A DNA stretch of 64,000 nucleotides from Vibrio hyugaensis (GCF_002906655.1 NZ_CP025794.1:1488001-1552000); one strand, 5' to 3'. Numbered from the stretch's first letter, positions 28,386 through 38,280 are shown. Notes: generated by a model from the sequence alone, not told the origin. Numbers and translations: made by a program.

Positions 28386-29573
28386 ATGAAAAAAACAATG
28401 ATATTGTCCGTTCTCAGTACGTTAGCGCTTGCTGGCTGTCAATCTGAGGATGCAAAGGTTACCGATATATCAAACGCAAAAGCCGAGGACATCTCGAATA
28501 CCAAGCGGACACTGGCTCTGCAACTCAGCGAAAGTTATGCCAACATAGAACCCATGCTGCGCAAAGACATCACTGCCGAACACATTAATGTCCCCCTTTC
28601 CTCGTTCGCCGAACAGAAACCTTTATCAGCATTTAGCCAACAACTCATACAAGCCGATACACAAATTCGAGCGTGGAAAGGCATCTCTGAATACTCCGAT
28701 CAATTGCTTGAAGTTCGACTTGCAAATGAAGAAATGCTCGGCGTGTGGCAAGAAGGGACCGTCGACCCACTCTTTGCTTTCGAACCAACAGGGGATGATG
28801 AGCAGTGGCAATACATCGAAGCTTACGATGTTTATGGCCAAGTCCACCAACTCGATGTCTATCAACTTCCAGACGTGCCTGTATTGGTTGTCGACAGCAA
28901 CAGCTCTGCAGAGCTAAAAGCTGGGCTACAGGCTATGCAGGCAGAAATGAGCAAGCTTGGGCAAGCAACCATGGTCCAACCCTATATGACTGACATCGCA
29001 AAGGCTCAAAAATCTCTTTTCTCCCACGCAGAAAGTACACCTCAACCAATTCAAACTACGGTTTTGAAGAAGATTCGTCTTGCCAATGACCAAGAGCCTT
29101 GGATTTCAGGAAAAGCTGAAATCTACGCCATTGTCACAGGTGTAAACCCTACGCGTGATGAACCCACTTTGGATCTCGTCGAGCTACCTTATTTGGATTA
29201 CGACAACACCACCTACTTACCCAACCAAATCATCATTCACTGGTCTCGTTACCGTTGGGGGGCGGCGGATATCGTCTTAATGGAGCAAGATGACGGCACC
29301 GATTACAAACAGTTAGCCAAACTGCTTGTTCAGGTTGCAGAAGAAGTCCTGAAGGCAATTCCAGATCCCGAAGTTCAGGCCTATGCCATTATTCCTCAGA
29401 TCACCAACAAAATTATCGATGCGATTCCGGATGGCGCACTCACTAACGATGACGATTTTATCGATGTGTATTACACCCTGATGCAAGACACTTCCTATGT
29501 CGACCATCCTGGAGCAGGGGTTAATACTGTGGCAACGTTTGAGCCGCTCACAATTAACCCAACTCGACCGTAA
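28386..29573 (+). CDS. DUF3103 lipoprotein
   Basis: A 395-residue predicted lipoprotein. The signal peptide ends LALAGC, so Cys18 would be lipidated. The mature protein has a charged N-terminal linker, then a region with DDEQWQYIEAYDVYGQ and PVLVVDSN, and a metalloprotease-like or beta-rich C-terminal part (HWSRYRWGAADIVLMEQDDG). I assign it to DUF3103, found in Vibrio and a few marine bacteria, with no known function; the family call is from memory. It is not in an operon with recN, which has its own LexA-controlled promoter. Confidence 0.72.
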   Translation: MKKTMILSVLSTLALAGCQSEDAKVTDISNAKAEDISNTKRTLALQLSESYANIEPMLRKDITAEHINVPLSSFAEQKPLSAFSQQLIQADTQIRAWKGISEYSDQLLEVRLANEEMLGVWQEGTVDPLFAFEPTGDDEQWQYIEAYDVYGQVHQLDVYQLPDVPVLVVDSNSSAELKAGLQAMQAEMSKLGQATMVQPYMTDIAKAQKSLFSHAESTPQPIQTTVLKKIRLANDQEPWISGKAEIYAIVTGVNPTRDEPTLDLVELPYLDYDNTTYLPNQIIIHWSRYRWGAADIVLMEQDDGTDYKQLAKLLVQVAEEVLKAIPDPEVQAYAIIPQITNKIIDAIPDGALTNDDDFIDVYYTLMQDTSYVDHPGAGVNTVATFEPLTINPTRP

Positions 29574-29675
29574 CTTGTTCAATTTTAATAGGTCGTTGCA
29601 TTTGCTCGGCCTATTTTTCTCTTCACCATCACAAAAAATACCTTCTTCCTACAAAAAATCCAGCAGCCACCTTTA

Positions 29676-29691
29676 CTGTATAAAGAAACAG
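29676..29691 (+). promoter_or_regulatory. LexA box 1 of recN
   Basis: CTGTATAAAGAAACAG fits CTG-N10-CAG. First of three in tandem before recN. Confidence 0.8.
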
Positions 29692-29697
29692 TATATA

Positions 29698-29713
29698 CTG
29701 TTTTCTTATACAG
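29698..29713 (+). promoter_or_regulatory. LexA box 2 of recN
   Basis: CTGTTTTCTTATACAG fits CTG-N10-CAG; 22 bases from box 1, two helical turns, so LexA dimers would lie on one face of the DNA. Confidence 0.8.
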
Positions 29714-29715
29714 TA

Positions 29716-29731
29716 TTGTTCAGTTATACAG
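29716..29731 (+). promoter_or_regulatory. LexA-like box 3 of recN (imperfect)
   Basis: TTGTTCAGTTATACAG has one half site changed (TTG for CTG). It ends 10 bases before the recN start codon. Confidence 0.5.
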
Positions 29732-29741
29732 GTAAATAAAA

Positions 29742-31406
29742 ATGCTGGCTCATCTAAGTGTTAATAATTTTGCGATTGTTAAGTCTTTACAGCTCGAGCT
29801 TTCAAAGGGCATGACCACCATCACTGGTGAAACAGGTGCAGGTAAATCTATTGCAATTGACGCATTAGGTCTTTGTTTAGGCGGGCGTGCCGATGCAGGC
29901 ATGGTACGACAAGGCGAAGAGAAAACAGAAGTCAGCGCCGCCTTTTTACTGGACAACAATCTACACGCAACGCGTTGGCTAGAAGATAACGACCTGCTGG
30001 ATGGCAGCGAATGTATCTTGCGTCGCATCATCACGAAAGAAGGCCGTTCTCGAGCCTTTATCAATGGCAGCCCAGTCCCTCTTTCACAACTCAAATCTCT
30101 TGGGCAGTTATTGATCAACATCCATGGACAGCACGCGCATCATCAGTTGATGAAGAGCGAGCATCAAATGGCCATGCTGGACCAATATGCTGGACATTTA
30201 AACCTACTAAAAAGCACACGCAGTGCTTACCAGCATTGGCGTCAAGCAGACAACAACCTTAAGCAACTAAAAGAGAACAGCCAGCAAAATCAGGCCCAAA
30301 AACAGTTGCTTGAATACCAAATTAAAGAACTGAATGAGTTATCGCTAGGTGAAGAAGAATTCGCAGAGCTCGAGCAAGAGCACAAACGACTGTCCAATAG
30401 TGGTGAACTCGCCACTACCTGTCAGCAAGCCCTCGAACTTATTTACGAAGGTGAAGAAGTCAATGCGCTTGGTATTTTGCAATCGGCCAATCACTCCCTA
30501 ATCCAGTTAGCCGAATTGGATGAGAAGTTAGCTGAATTGCCAAACATGCTGGCAGAGGCAATGATCCAGCTAGAAGAAACCAAAAACGAACTTCGCAGCT
30601 ACCTAGATGGCATTGATGTCGATCCCGGTCGCATAGCTTATGTCGAAGAACGTTTTTCTAAAGTGATGTCGATGGCTCGCAAACACCATGTTATGCCCGA
30701 TGAGCTATACCAACATCACCAAGATCTTCTTGCACAAATCGAAGCATTAGATTGCTCTGACGAGCGTCTGGATGAACTCGCTCAAGAAGTAGAACAGAAA
30801 TACCAAAGCTTCTTAACTCAAGCAGAGAAGCTGCACAAGTCACGTAGCCGTTACGCAAAAGAGCTGAACAAACTTATCACGCAAAGCATGCACGAATTGA
30901 GCATGGAGAAAGCGGTATTCAGCATCGAGGTAAACAATGAAAACCTCCACCCATCTCCATTGGGTATGGACAGTGTGTGTTTCTTGGTCTCAACCAACCC
31001 AGGTCAGCCATTACAACCTATCGCTAAAGTCGCATCAGGTGGTGAGCTATCACGTATCTCGCTAGCAATACAAGTTATCACCGCACAAAAAGTGGATACG
31101 CCAAGCTTGATCTTCGATGAAGTGGATGTCGGTATCAGCGGCCCAACGGCTGCGGTTGTCGGTAAGATGCTGCGCAAGTTAGGCGAATCGACTCAAGTGA
31201 TGTGTGTAACCCACTTACCGCAAGTTGCTGGCTGTGGTCATCAACAAATGTTTGTTGCTAAACACACCAAGAGTGGGCAAACCGAAACCAAAATACATGC
31301 CCTAGATGAACAACAACGTGTGGCAGAACTCGCTCGTTTATTGGGCGGAAGCCAAATTACCGACTCAACATTAGCCAACGCAAAAGAATTACTCATCGCG
31401 GCTTAA
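29742..31406 (+). CDS. recN: DNA repair protein RecN
   Basis: A 554-residue SMC-like ATPase that acts at double-strand breaks. Walker A GETGAGKS lies at 29-36; a long coiled coil spans about 160-370; the C-terminal half carries the ABC signature ([16 protein letters not shown]) and Walker B ([12 protein letters not shown]). Three LexA-type boxes lie immediately upstream, so it is a strongly SOS-induced gene as in E. coli. Confidence 0.98.
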   Translation: MLAHLSVNNFAIVKSLQLELSKGMTTITGETGAGKSIAIDALGLCLGGRADAGMVRQGEEKTEVSAAFLLDNNLHATRWLEDNDLLDGSECILRRIITKEGRSRAFINGSPVPLSQLKSLGQLLINIHGQHAHHQLMKSEHQMAMLDQYAGHLNLLKSTRSAYQHWRQADNNLKQLKENSQQNQAQKQLLEYQIKELNELSLGEEEFAELEQEHKRLSNSGELATTCQQALELIYEGEEVNALGILQSANHSLIQLAELDEKLAELPNMLAEAMIQLEETKNELRSYLDGIDVDPGRIAYVEERFSKVMSMARKHHVMPDELYQHHQDLLAQIEALDCSDERLDELAQEVEQKYQSFLTQAEKLHKSRSRYAKELNKLITQSMHELSMEKAVFSIEVNNENLHPSPLGMDSVCFLVSTNPGQPLQPIAKVASGGELSRISLAIQVITAQKVDTPSLIFDEVDVGISGPTAAVVGKMLRKLGESTQVMCVTHLPQVAGCGHQQMFVAKHTKSGQTETKIHALDEQQRVAELARLLGGSQITDSTLANAKELLIAA

Positions 31407-31427
31407 CCATTCAACAAGGGATGAGAA

Positions 31428-31910
31428 ATGGATATCAAAGCCATCAGCAAAGAAAACTGTTTAGAGCTCGTCCCTCTTTTTATTGAGTTAGAGTGCTATT
31501 ACTTCAAAGAGGACGCCGCATCAGAGAATGAATTGACGCACTATCTAAAGCACCAAGTCTTCTCTGAGCATTCTAGTATCAAAATCATCGCAGCTTATGA
31601 GCACGACTCTATTATTGGTTTTGCGTCTTACACAGTGATGTACCCTGCCCCTAAACTTTCCGGCCAAATGTACATGAAGGATCTCTTCGTTTCTTCAATC
31701 GCGAGAGGAAAAGGCGTTGGTATTCAACTAATGAAACATTTAGCAACCCTAGCGGTTACCTCAGGTTGCCAAAGACTTGATTGGACAGCAGAAAACACCA
31801 ACCCTATCGCTGGTCAATTTTACCGCTCCATCGGTGCAGCACACCTTGTTGAAAAAGAATATTATCGGTTTGAAGGTGAAACGCTCCAAGCATTTTCCCT
31901 CCCGCAATAA
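31428..31910 (+). CDS. GNAT-family N-acetyltransferase
   Basis: A 160-residue GNAT-fold protein. The acetyl-CoA loop RGKGVG lies at 93-98 after the strand MYMKDLFVSS, and the WTAENTNPIAGQFYRSIGA segment near the C-terminus is typical. It starts 21 bases after recN with a GGGATGAG ribosome site, so it may be read through from recN and become SOS-induced. Substrate unknown. Confidence 0.87.
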   Translation: MDIKAISKENCLELVPLFIELECYYFKEDAASENELTHYLKHQVFSEHSSIKIIAAYEHDSIIGFASYTVMYPAPKLSGQMYMKDLFVSSIARGKGVGIQLMKHLATLAVTSGCQRLDWTAENTNPIAGQFYRSIGAAHLVEKEYYRFEGETLQAFSLPQ

Positions 31911-32161
31911 TGCAACGCACGACCAACAGTGGTCGCCCTCGCGAAATATTGCGGACATTCTCGTAAATCCCATATCATAAAAAGCACACAACATGCTTGA
32001 TGAGTCATGTTCCGCCAGTTATCGTCTAATATCAGCGAATAAATGCAACTCAACTCAAAATTCGTTGTCAGATTTTCTACCATACGACGCATAGCTTTTT
32101 ACATCTGCGTCGAGCTTGTTTATTATCAGCGCAGTATTTTAAAGGTTACTAAGAAATTATT

Positions 32162-32521
32162 ATGCAATTAAAGAAGTGGTTAGTTGCCGTACCATTAGCA
32201 ATGACTTTGCTGACAGGATGTTCGGTATTGGAAAAACTGGTTTATCGTATTGATATCAACCAAGGCAACTATGTAGAACAAAGTGCGGTTGATAAATTAA
32301 AGTTTGGGATGACTAAAGCACAAGTTCGCTACGTTCTTGGTTCGCCTATGTTGGTTGAAAATGGCTATCCAAATACTTGGTACTACATTTACCATCACAC
32401 TCCTGGGCACGGTGAATCTGTGCAAAAAGATCTGGTTGTTCAATTCAATGATCAAGGTACGTTAGCCGATCTGACTGGCGACTACCCGAAAAGTGATGCC
32501 TTTTACGAGAAGATTCAGTAA
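32162..32521 (+). CDS. bamE: Outer membrane protein assembly factor BamE
   Basis: A 119-residue lipoprotein of the Bam complex that inserts outer-membrane beta-barrels. The signal peptide ends LLTGC (lipid on Cys20). The SmpA/OmlA fold shows the motifs [19 protein letters not shown] and PNTWYYIYH. It is transcribed away from recN and next to the convergent rnfH-ratA pair, as in most gamma-proteobacteria. The terminator region just after it carries an unusual 59-bp palindrome. Confidence 0.96.
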   Translation: MQLKKWLVAVPLAMTLLTGCSVLEKLVYRIDINQGNYVEQSAVDKLKFGMTKAQVRYVLGSPMLVENGYPNTWYYIYHHTPGHGESVQKDLVVQFNDQGTLADLTGDYPKSDAFYEKIQ

Positions 32522-32563
32522 CCCATCTTTATTTTCACAGAATTCTCAAAGCCTCCTCGCTGG

Positions 32564-32622
32564 CTGTCTCTTATACACAAATCCCCAAGCTTGTAGCTTG
32601 GGGATTTGTGTATAAGAGACAG
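32564..32622. repeat. 59-bp palindrome with Tn5/IS50-like ends
   Basis: Two perfect 28-base arms around TGT. Each arm begins CTGTCTCTTATACACAAAT, identical to the first 16 bases of the Tn5 mosaic end and to the IS50 outside end at 17 of 19 positions, then CCCCAAGCT. It is located inside an apparent terminator stem (GCCTCC at 32551 / GGAGGTTTTT at 32630) between bamE and rnfH. No 9-bp target duplication is visible. It may be a mini inverted-repeat element, the joined ends of a lost insertion sequence, or a library artefact. Confidence 0.9.
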
Positions 32623-32655
32623 CCATTTGGGAGGTTTTTCAGCTGTCCATAAGCG

Positions 32656-32958
32656 TTATTTAGCTGCTTTTGCTTGCTCTGCACGTTTACGGCGAATTTC
32701 TTTTGGATCGGCCAATAACGGTCGATATATCTCGATACGATCTTTATCACGGATAGTCGCATCTAAACGAACATTACGGCTGTATACGCCGACTTTATTC
32801 TTTTTCAAATCAACTTCAGGGTACAGTTCCAGAACACCAGATTGACGAATGATCTCTTCAACTGTCGCTTGTTTGTTCACAACTAGATTAAACACACGTT
32901 GTTCTTGAGGAAGCGCATACACCACCTCAACGTGAATCATGTCCGACTCAATACTCAT
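32656..32958 (-). CDS. rnfH: RnfH-family (RatB) protein
   Basis: A 100-residue ubiquitin-like beta-grasp protein (UPF0125). The features are [16 protein letters not shown], the IGVYSRN-like segment [27 protein letters not shown] and the end [13 protein letters not shown] use the ATG at 32958; its start overlaps the ratA stop by 11 bases, so the two are coupled. The role is unclear; it is named for similarity to a product of rnf operons. Confidence 0.9.
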   Translation of the reverse strand: MSIESDMIHVEVVYALPQEQRVFNLVVNKQATVEEIIRQSGVLELYPEVDLKKNKVGVYSRNVRLDATIRDKDRIEIYRPLLADPKEIRRKRAEQAKAAK

Positions 32959-33391
32959 AACACTCGTACACCTGTTTCGCACGTTTAGTAAAAGCGTTCA
33001 CCATATTACTGGTTAGCTCATTAAATATTTTGCCGAAAGCCATTTCGATCATTTTGCTCGAAAACTCAAACTCAAGCTTCAGTTCTACTTTACACGCTTG
33101 CTCATCCAACGCAGTGAAGATCCAACCACCACGGAGCGTCTTAAAGGGACCATCCACCAAGTTCATCATAATAGCCTGACCTGGGATGAGTTCATTTGAA
33201 GTTGTGAACGTTTTGCTGATACCCGCTTTCGCAACATCGACAGAAGCCACCATACCCTCGCCCGAAGACTCAATGATTCGTGAACCTGAACAACCAGGTA
33301 GAAACTCAGGATACTTCGAAACATCATTGACCAGATCGAACATCTGCTCTGCACTAAAAGACACCAAAGCAGAACGGCTGATTTGCTTCAT
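32948..33391 (-). CDS. ratA: RatA-family START-domain protein
   Basis: A 147-residue START/coenzyme-Q-binding-like protein (SRPBCC fold), starting [34 protein letters not shown], which is the usual family N-terminus. E. coli RatA was reported to block 70S assembly; homologues (Coq10-like) bind ubiquinone. The ATG at 33391 gives the family length; the frame is open 24 codons further. It forms an operon with rnfH and is divergent from smpB, as in other gamma-proteobacteria. Confidence 0.93.
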   Translation of the reverse strand: MKQISRSALVSFSAEQMFDLVNDVSKYPEFLPGCSGSRIIESSGEGMVASVDVAKAGISKTFTTSNELIPGQAIMMNLVDGPFKTLRGGWIFTALDEQACKVELKLEFEFSSKMIEMAFGKIFNELTSNMVNAFTKRAKQVYECYEY

Positions 33392-33510
33392 ACACACTCC
33401 TATCGATACGCGTACATGTTTTAAGGCTTGTGCCAATTTTACTTTTATTCCACGATAGCGCAAATAAAAGGATTTCCTAACGTATATCCAACCCGTATAA
33501 TGAGCCCATT

Positions 33511-33996
33511 ATGGTAAAGAAAAAATCAAAGCAAAAAGCGGGTAGCAACACTATCGCGCTGAATAAAAAAGCTCGCCACGAATACTTCATTGACGATGAA
33601 ATTGAAGCTGGCTTAGAGCTTCAAGGCTGGGAAGTGAAAGCCCTTCGCCAAGGAAAAGCCAATATCGCCGAAAGCTATGTTTTCATGCGTGACGGAGAGG
33701 CTTTTGTGAGCGGAATGACCATCACTCCTCTTAATCAAGCATCAACTCACGTTGTCGCAAACCCTACACGTGTGCGCAAACTATTGATGAGTCGTCGTGA
33801 ACTCGACAACCTTCTTGGCCGCATTAACCGTGAAGGTATGACACTAGCAGCATTGTCGCTGTACTGGTCTCGCTCTTGGGTGAAGATCAAGATCGGTGTT
33901 GCGAAAGGTAAAAAACTTCACGACAAGCGTACCGATCTGAAAGAAAAAGATTGGGCTCGTGAAAAAGCACGCGTGATGAAGAGTTCACTGCGTTAA
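33511..33996 (+). CDS. smpB: SsrA-binding protein SmpB
   Basis: A 161-residue tmRNA partner in ribosome rescue. It has the conserved beta barrel ([35 protein letters not shown]) and the basic C-terminal tail ([25 protein letters not shown]) that occupies the mRNA channel. Its RNA partner ssrA begins 68 bases downstream. Confidence 0.98.
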   Translation: MVKKKSKQKAGSNTIALNKKARHEYFIDDEIEAGLELQGWEVKALRQGKANIAESYVFMRDGEAFVSGMTITPLNQASTHVVANPTRVRKLLMSRRELDNLLGRINREGMTLAALSLYWSRSWVKIKIGVAKGKKLHDKRTDLKEKDWAREKARVMKSSLR

Positions 33997-34064
33997 ACTT
34001 GACCACTTAGACGCATAGTACTGGACAGCCAAGGCTTTTCTGTTACTATGCCGATATTACCTCT

Positions 34065-34432
34065 GGGGCTGATTTAGGATTCGACGGGAATTCAGAAGTC
34101 TGAGGTGCATGCCGAGGTGCGGTAGGCCTCGTTAACAAACCGCAAAAAAATAGTCGCAAACGACGAAAACTACGCACTAGCAGCTTAATAACCTGCTCAG
34201 AGCTCTCTCGCCCTAGCTTCCGCACGTAAGACGGGGACCAACGAGGGATCAAACCCAAACGCGCTAGTCCGGATTCTCCCGCCTGAGAGATGAACGACGA
34301 ATTATAATTCAGGATAGTCATTTACTAGCGTGTCGGTTCGCAGGTGGATGGTGAATTTAAAGATCGACTAAGCATGTAGTACCAATGATGAAAGGTTTTC
34401 GGACGCGGGTTCAACTCCCGCCAGCTCCACCA
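34065..34432 (+). ncRNA. ssrA: Transfer-messenger RNA
   Basis: The RNA starts GGGGCTGATTTAGGATTCGA and ends with the acceptor end GCTCCACCA; the TPsiC-like arm GGTTCAACTCCCGCC lies just before. The tag reading frame is 34156-34188, encoding ANDENYALAA and stop. The last 13 bases before the final A (34419-34431) are the attachment site of the genomic island that follows; its insertion left the RNA intact. Confidence 0.98.
34419..34431 (+). other. attL core of the island
   Basis: CGCCAGCTCCACC at the 3' end of ssrA is repeated exactly at 56919-56931. A tyrosine-integrase gene lies 170 bases inside, the normal layout of ssrA-integrated islands. Confidence 0.9.
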
Positions 34433-34443
34433 ATTATCATATT

Positions 34444-34469
34444 AAAGACGTCCTAGGGCGTCTTTTTTA
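34444..34469 (+). terminator. Terminator after tmRNA
   Basis: AAAGACG / GCGTCTTTTTT-type stem (AAGACG with CGTCTT) with T-run, carried by the island end and now serving ssrA. Confidence 0.85.
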
Positions 34470-34547
34470 TTGCCCCCAATTCAGTAAAATCAATAACTTA
34501 CACTCCATAGACATCTGAACGCTTCCGAGGGTTACTTTGTGTTTTAG

Positions 34548-34593
34548 GTACACAAATTAATACACTGTGTACACAGCAACCAATTCTGTGTAC
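34548..34593. repeat. Left arm-type sites (GTACACA / TGTGTAC)
   Basis: GTACACA (34548), TGTGTACACA (34566-34575) and TGTGTAC (34587) lie between attL and the integrase start. Two GTACACA copies lie near attR at 56837-56855. They are good candidates for integrase arm-binding or excisionase sites. Confidence 0.5.
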
Positions 34594-34598
34594 CAATT

Positions 34599-35833
34599 AT
34601 GGCAAGAAAGGCATCATATCTAAGCAACAAAGAAATCAAAGCGGCTAAGCCGAAACTTAAAGAGTACCTGCTCATTGATGTAAATGGTTTACGCCTTAGC
34701 ATTTCACCAAATGGATAAAAGCGCTAGTTGGTAAACTACAAAGACCCTATCACCGAAAAACGTACTAACCTTTCTCTAGGCTCTTATCCTGTGATCGCTT
34801 TAGCAAAAGCCAGAAAGCTCACCATGGAAGTACAAGAACTCATTGAGTTAAGTATCAGCCCTAAAGAACACCGCGACGAAAAGCGACGTCAGAAGCAAAG
34901 TATTTCCGGGCATACTTTTCTCAATGTTACTTCTCAGTGGTTCGAGCTAAAGAAAGACTCCATAACCGATGATTACGCAGTCGATATTTGGCGATCTTTT
35001 AAAAATACCTCTTCCCTAAATTCCAAGACACGCCAATAAAAGATTTAACCGCTCCTGATGTAATAATGGCTTTGAGACCGATTGAAGCTAGAGGAAACCT
35101 TGAAACCGTTAAGAGACTCGCTCAACGAATCAATGAAGTAATGGTTTATGCCGTTAACTGTGGTCTAGTCTTCTCAAACCCTCTTGCAGGCATTAAAGAA
35201 GCATTCAAAAAGCCGAAGAAGCAGCGTATGGCAGCACTAACACCTGAAGAGCTACCTGAACTAATGCTGACGCTTGCCAGTGCTTCAATAAAAAAGTTAC
35301 CCGTTCATTGATTGAGTGGCAACTTCATACAATGTCACGCCCAGCTAAAGCTGCGAGAGCAAAGTGGGAAGAGAGCGATTTAGAGCAGCGTATGGACAAT
35401 TCCACCAGAAAGGATGAAGAAGAACAGAGAACACAGGATTCCACTCACCGACGAAACCATCTCTATTCTCGGGAACTTAAAACCAATTACTGGTCATCGG
35501 GAATACCTATTTCCCTCAGATAGAGACCCGAAAAAGCACTGTAATAGTCAAACGGCAAACATGGCGCTGAAACGAATGGGATTTGCAAATAGACTCGTTA
35601 GTCATGGCTTAAGATCATTGGCGAGCGCTACCTTGAATGAGCAAGGTTTTGAATCTGATTTAATTGAAATGGCGTTAGCTCATGTCGATAAAAACCAAGT
35701 TCGCAGTGCTTACAACCATTAAGACTTTCGAGAACGGCGCAGACCTATGATGAGCTGGTGGAGCAAACATATTGCTGAAGCAGCTCAGGACAACCTTTCG
35801 GTTACCGGCACCAAACAATTCAAAGTCATTTAG
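34599..35833 (+). pseudogene. Tyrosine integrase, degraded
   Basis: The frame starts MARKASYLSNKEIKAAKPK at 34599, the N-terminal arm-binding domain of the DUF4102 (P4/CP4-57) integrase class. Reading on, I meet two in-frame stop codons at about 34716-34728, a frameshift at about 35005, another in an A-run at about 35289-35295, a third near 35390, and a stop at 35719-35721. All segments between fit one integrase, including HGLRSLAS and LAHVDKNQVR of the catalytic domain and the final ERRRPMMSWWSKHIAEAA. It is clearly inactive. Confidence 0.92.
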
Positions 35834-35857
35834 TCTACCTCCGAGCATTCACATTCC

Positions 35858-35888
35858 CATTGCTTGATGCAGTCTTCATCAAGCAATG
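35858..35888 (+). terminator. Hairpin after the integrase remnant
   Basis: CATTGCTTGAT / ATCAAGCAATG, a perfect 11-bp stem over nine bases, with a partly T-rich sequence after it. Confidence 0.6.
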
Positions 35889-35989
35889 CCCTCTTTTCTG
35901 AATCTTTGTAATTTTGGAAATTTCCCCCTCTTCTCAGCGTGTAGCTCTATTTGTCATCATAAGCCCGAACATTAAAACGGAAATACACA

Positions 35990-36115
35990 ATGGAAAAACA
36001 TGATTGGGATAATTACTCCCGACAGCTAGATCCAGAACACGATGCGTACTGGCAAAGCCGAGGAGGAGAAGAAAGACCTGACGACTGGCAAGAGCAGTTA
36101 GAAGACGGTGAATAA
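35990..36115 (+). CDS. Small acidic protein, 41 residues, unknown
   Basis: An ATG at 35990 opens a 42-codon frame (MEKHDWDNYSRQLDPEHDAY, ending WQEQLEDGE). It is acidic with three tryptophans and no membrane segment. It ends 55 bases before the Thg1-like gene start, so the two could be co-transcribed. I know no family. The upstream ribosome site is weak (AACGGAAAT). Confidence 0.4.
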   Translation: MEKHDWDNYSRQLDPEHDAYWQSRGGEERPDDWQEQLEDGE

Positions 36116-36170
36116 AACTCTGGGGGGCGAGGTAACTTCCTCCTCCCCTATTAAGAACAAGGAAGAGAAA

Positions 36171-36998
36171 ATGTGTATTGCTTCTGAAATAACAACCTTA
36201 TGTGATAAGCACGCTAAATTCAAAGCTATCGAACAACGCTCAGCAAAGATGAGCTCTGTCCCGGAAGACACGTACCTGGTTATTCGGCTAGATGGTATTG
36301 GCTTGAGTAAGAGATGTCTAAAAGACCATCTCGAAAACAAGCTATTTCAAAAAGTAATGTTAAAAGCAGCTCAAGATACATACTACGTAATGAGAAGAAA
36401 AACCCCATCCAACGCGCAGCAGATCTTTTTAGGTGTGCTCATCGCTTCAGATGAAGTTTCTTTTATCTTGAATACCAGCAAGAGTTACCTTGATCATTCA
36501 ATAATGAAGCTAGTAACCACGATAGCATCAACGTTCAGCTGTTTTTTTACAAAAAATGGGCTTGCCCAAGCCCCTCAGACTAAGCTTTCAGGGTCATTTG
36601 ATGGAAGACCTTTAGTGCTCTCAACAACTGAAGAAGTAAAAGAATACGTCGCCTATAGAGCTGCAATTTACAACAGGAATACGATGGCAAAGGCTTTGAG
36701 GTTAAAAGGGGTACCTGACGAAGAGCTGTTCGGCGACAATGAAAATGACACTGAGTATTACTTTGAAAAATACAGAGAGTTAAGGCTTAGCACTGAAGAC
36801 ATAAACAAAGGTTGTATATTCTTATCACCATGCAAAGACAACTCTAAGCTGACGAGTTACCAAAACAAGTCTCTATCTAAGTTTATGTCTCTTTACTCTA
36901 GGCAAATCGACTTCACAGAACAAAACCTCCGCGAGCTTAATAGCTCCACAAGATCAGAGTACGACGATCACAAAGAGTTATCTACAATTCCTTCATAA
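36171..36998 (+). CDS. Thg1-like 3'-5' nucleotidyltransferase
   Basis: A 275-residue protein that I recognise as a tRNA-His guanylyltransferase-like polymerase. The two metal-binding motifs are clear: VIRLDG (D41) and ASDEVSFIL (D94, E95); the segment FDGRPLVLSTTEEVKEYV followed by YRAAIYNRN matches the third conserved region. Such enzymes add nucleotides in the 3'-5' direction to repair tRNA 5' ends or add G-1. The ATG at 36171 follows AAGGAAGAG; a GTG at 36108 is possible. The gene converges on and overlaps (31 bases) the last gene of the minus-strand defence cluster. A role in tRNA repair during phage attack is inference. Confidence 0.82.
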   Translation: MCIASEITTLCDKHAKFKAIEQRSAKMSSVPEDTYLVIRLDGIGLSKRCLKDHLENKLFQKVMLKAAQDTYYVMRRKTPSNAQQIFLGVLIASDEVSFILNTSKSYLDHSIMKLVTTIASTFSCFFTKNGLAQAPQTKLSGSFDGRPLVLSTTEEVKEYVAYRAAIYNRNTMAKALRLKGVPDEELFGDNENDTEYYFEKYRELRLSTEDINKGCIFLSPCKDNSKLTSYQNKSLSKFMSLYSRQIDFTEQNLRELNSSTRSEYDDHKELSTIPS

Positions 36999-38269
36999 CG
37001 TTCGCAGTGGAACTTGTAGTATTCACTGTAAGCACCGAAACATTGCTTCCAGATAGAAAACACATCAACTTCGTCGCCAAACTCTTTATTCACTAATGAG
37101 CTCTTAACCATTAGAGCTCTATCAATCGCAAATACGCTCGAAAATACATCCCCTAACCCATAATCGATTGTTGTTCCTGTTTTAGCTGCAATGACCTGGA
37201 GAAAGTCATTCAACGCATTATGGGACGGTAAATCAATGCTTCTTAACCATTTATATAGCTTATTCTTTTGAGCGATTAACACATCTGCTTCATCGGTAGT
37301 ACCTTCCGAGACTTGGTAAGGAACACAAGAGGCTAAATCCGTGAAAGTAAAATCAATGTCATGTTCCTTAAACCACTCAAGTAAGACTTCCACAAGGCAT
37401 CGAGTCGATGTATGAGAATTATCCTTATGCGTGTACCTTTTTAGTACTTTCGATATCAACCACCTCTTGTCAGTCTTTGGCTCCTCTCCATGGGAAACAA
37501 CATAGTCAACCTCATAAGAAGCTAGCAAATTGAGATAAAATTCATATTCAATATCGAACATACAACGAACCAACACAGAGGTTTGATGCTTGTCCAACTG
37601 ACTTGTATCTAGCTCTTCTTTTACTAGGTCACCGATGAAGTTCAATACTTCTTCATTGATCAGTGAATGTTCTGCATAAAGGGGGGTAACCCAAGAGCCC
37701 CAAGGTGAACTGAGGCTTTTGTTACTATTTCCACCAGCCGAAGCTGCTTTGACACGTTCCAACAATTCAACTTGTTTATTACTCCGCTCGACAATAAATG
37801 AGCTTAGACAACGAAAGTTATTAGATGCTTGAGCGTTTAGAGATTTTGAAAAGCTCAACCATTGAAGGGCGTTAATACTAACCCTACTAGCCCTCTCAAG
37901 CTCCTCATCCTTACCCAAAAGAAAGCGAAGCATTGGGCTCATCAGAGATGCCGCTATTGGCTGCGTAAAAACGCTCATGAACCTTTTGAATACTGACTTC
38001 CCAACACCATTTCGCCCTATTTCATGAAGGGCACTTGAGGATATGTTCGGACGTTTAACTCCAGCCTCTTCCAACCTATCCAGCATAGTAGTCGCATTGT
38101 GCTTTACACCTAATAACTCACAAGCATCTTGCATGGAAGGTAAGAAATAATTCTGCGGACCATGGACAAACTTAAAAGGCCTGTCCTTTGTAATGTCTAG
38201 GCTGGCTCTTACAATTGCAGACTCTAGCTCTTCAAGTTCAGTTTTTATTGGAGCCTGTTTTTCTAACAC
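36968..38269 (-). CDS. Unknown 433-residue protein, last gene of McrBC cluster
   Basis: I do not recognise this protein. It is mostly helical and soluble, with no signal peptide or membrane segment. A helix-turn-helix-like N-terminal stretch (SMQDACELLGVKHNATTMLDRLEEAGV) is followed by a long region without catalytic motifs that I can name. It starts 11 bases after the small membrane protein gene stop, so it is probably co-transcribed with mcrB and mcrC. Its 3' end overlaps the convergent Thg1-like gene. It may be a target-recognition or regulatory partner of McrBC, which is inference from position only. Confidence 0.75.
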   Translation of the reverse strand: MLEKQAPIKTELEELESAIVRASLDITKDRPFKFVHGPQNYFLPSMQDACELLGVKHNATTMLDRLEEAGVKRPNISSSALHEIGRNGVGKSVFKRFMSVFTQPIAASLMSPMLRFLLGKDEELERASRVSINALQWLSFSKSLNAQASNNFRCLSSFIVERSNKQVELLERVKAASAGGNSNKSLSSPWGSWVTPLYAEHSLINEEVLNFIGDLVKEELDTSQLDKHQTSVLVRCMFDIEYEFYLNLLASYEVDYVVSHGEEPKTDKRWLISKVLKRYTHKDNSHTSTRCLVEVLLEWFKEHDIDFTFTDLASCVPYQVSEGTTDEADVLIAQKNKLYKWLRSIDLPSHNALNDFLQVIAAKTGTTIDYGLGDVFSSVFAIDRALMVKSSLVNKEFGDEVDVFSIWKQCFGAYSEYYKFHCERYEGIVDNSL

Positions 38270-38280
38270 AAGTAATTCCT

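Noticed and set aside
32606..32845. 79-codon ORF beginning MCIRDS
   Set aside because: The start is made by the Tn5-end-like palindrome and the rest is antisense to rnfH; a known kind of spurious ORF.
34046..34321. 91-codon ORF antisense to ssrA
   Set aside because: It lies entirely over the tmRNA and is a by-product of that RNA sequence.
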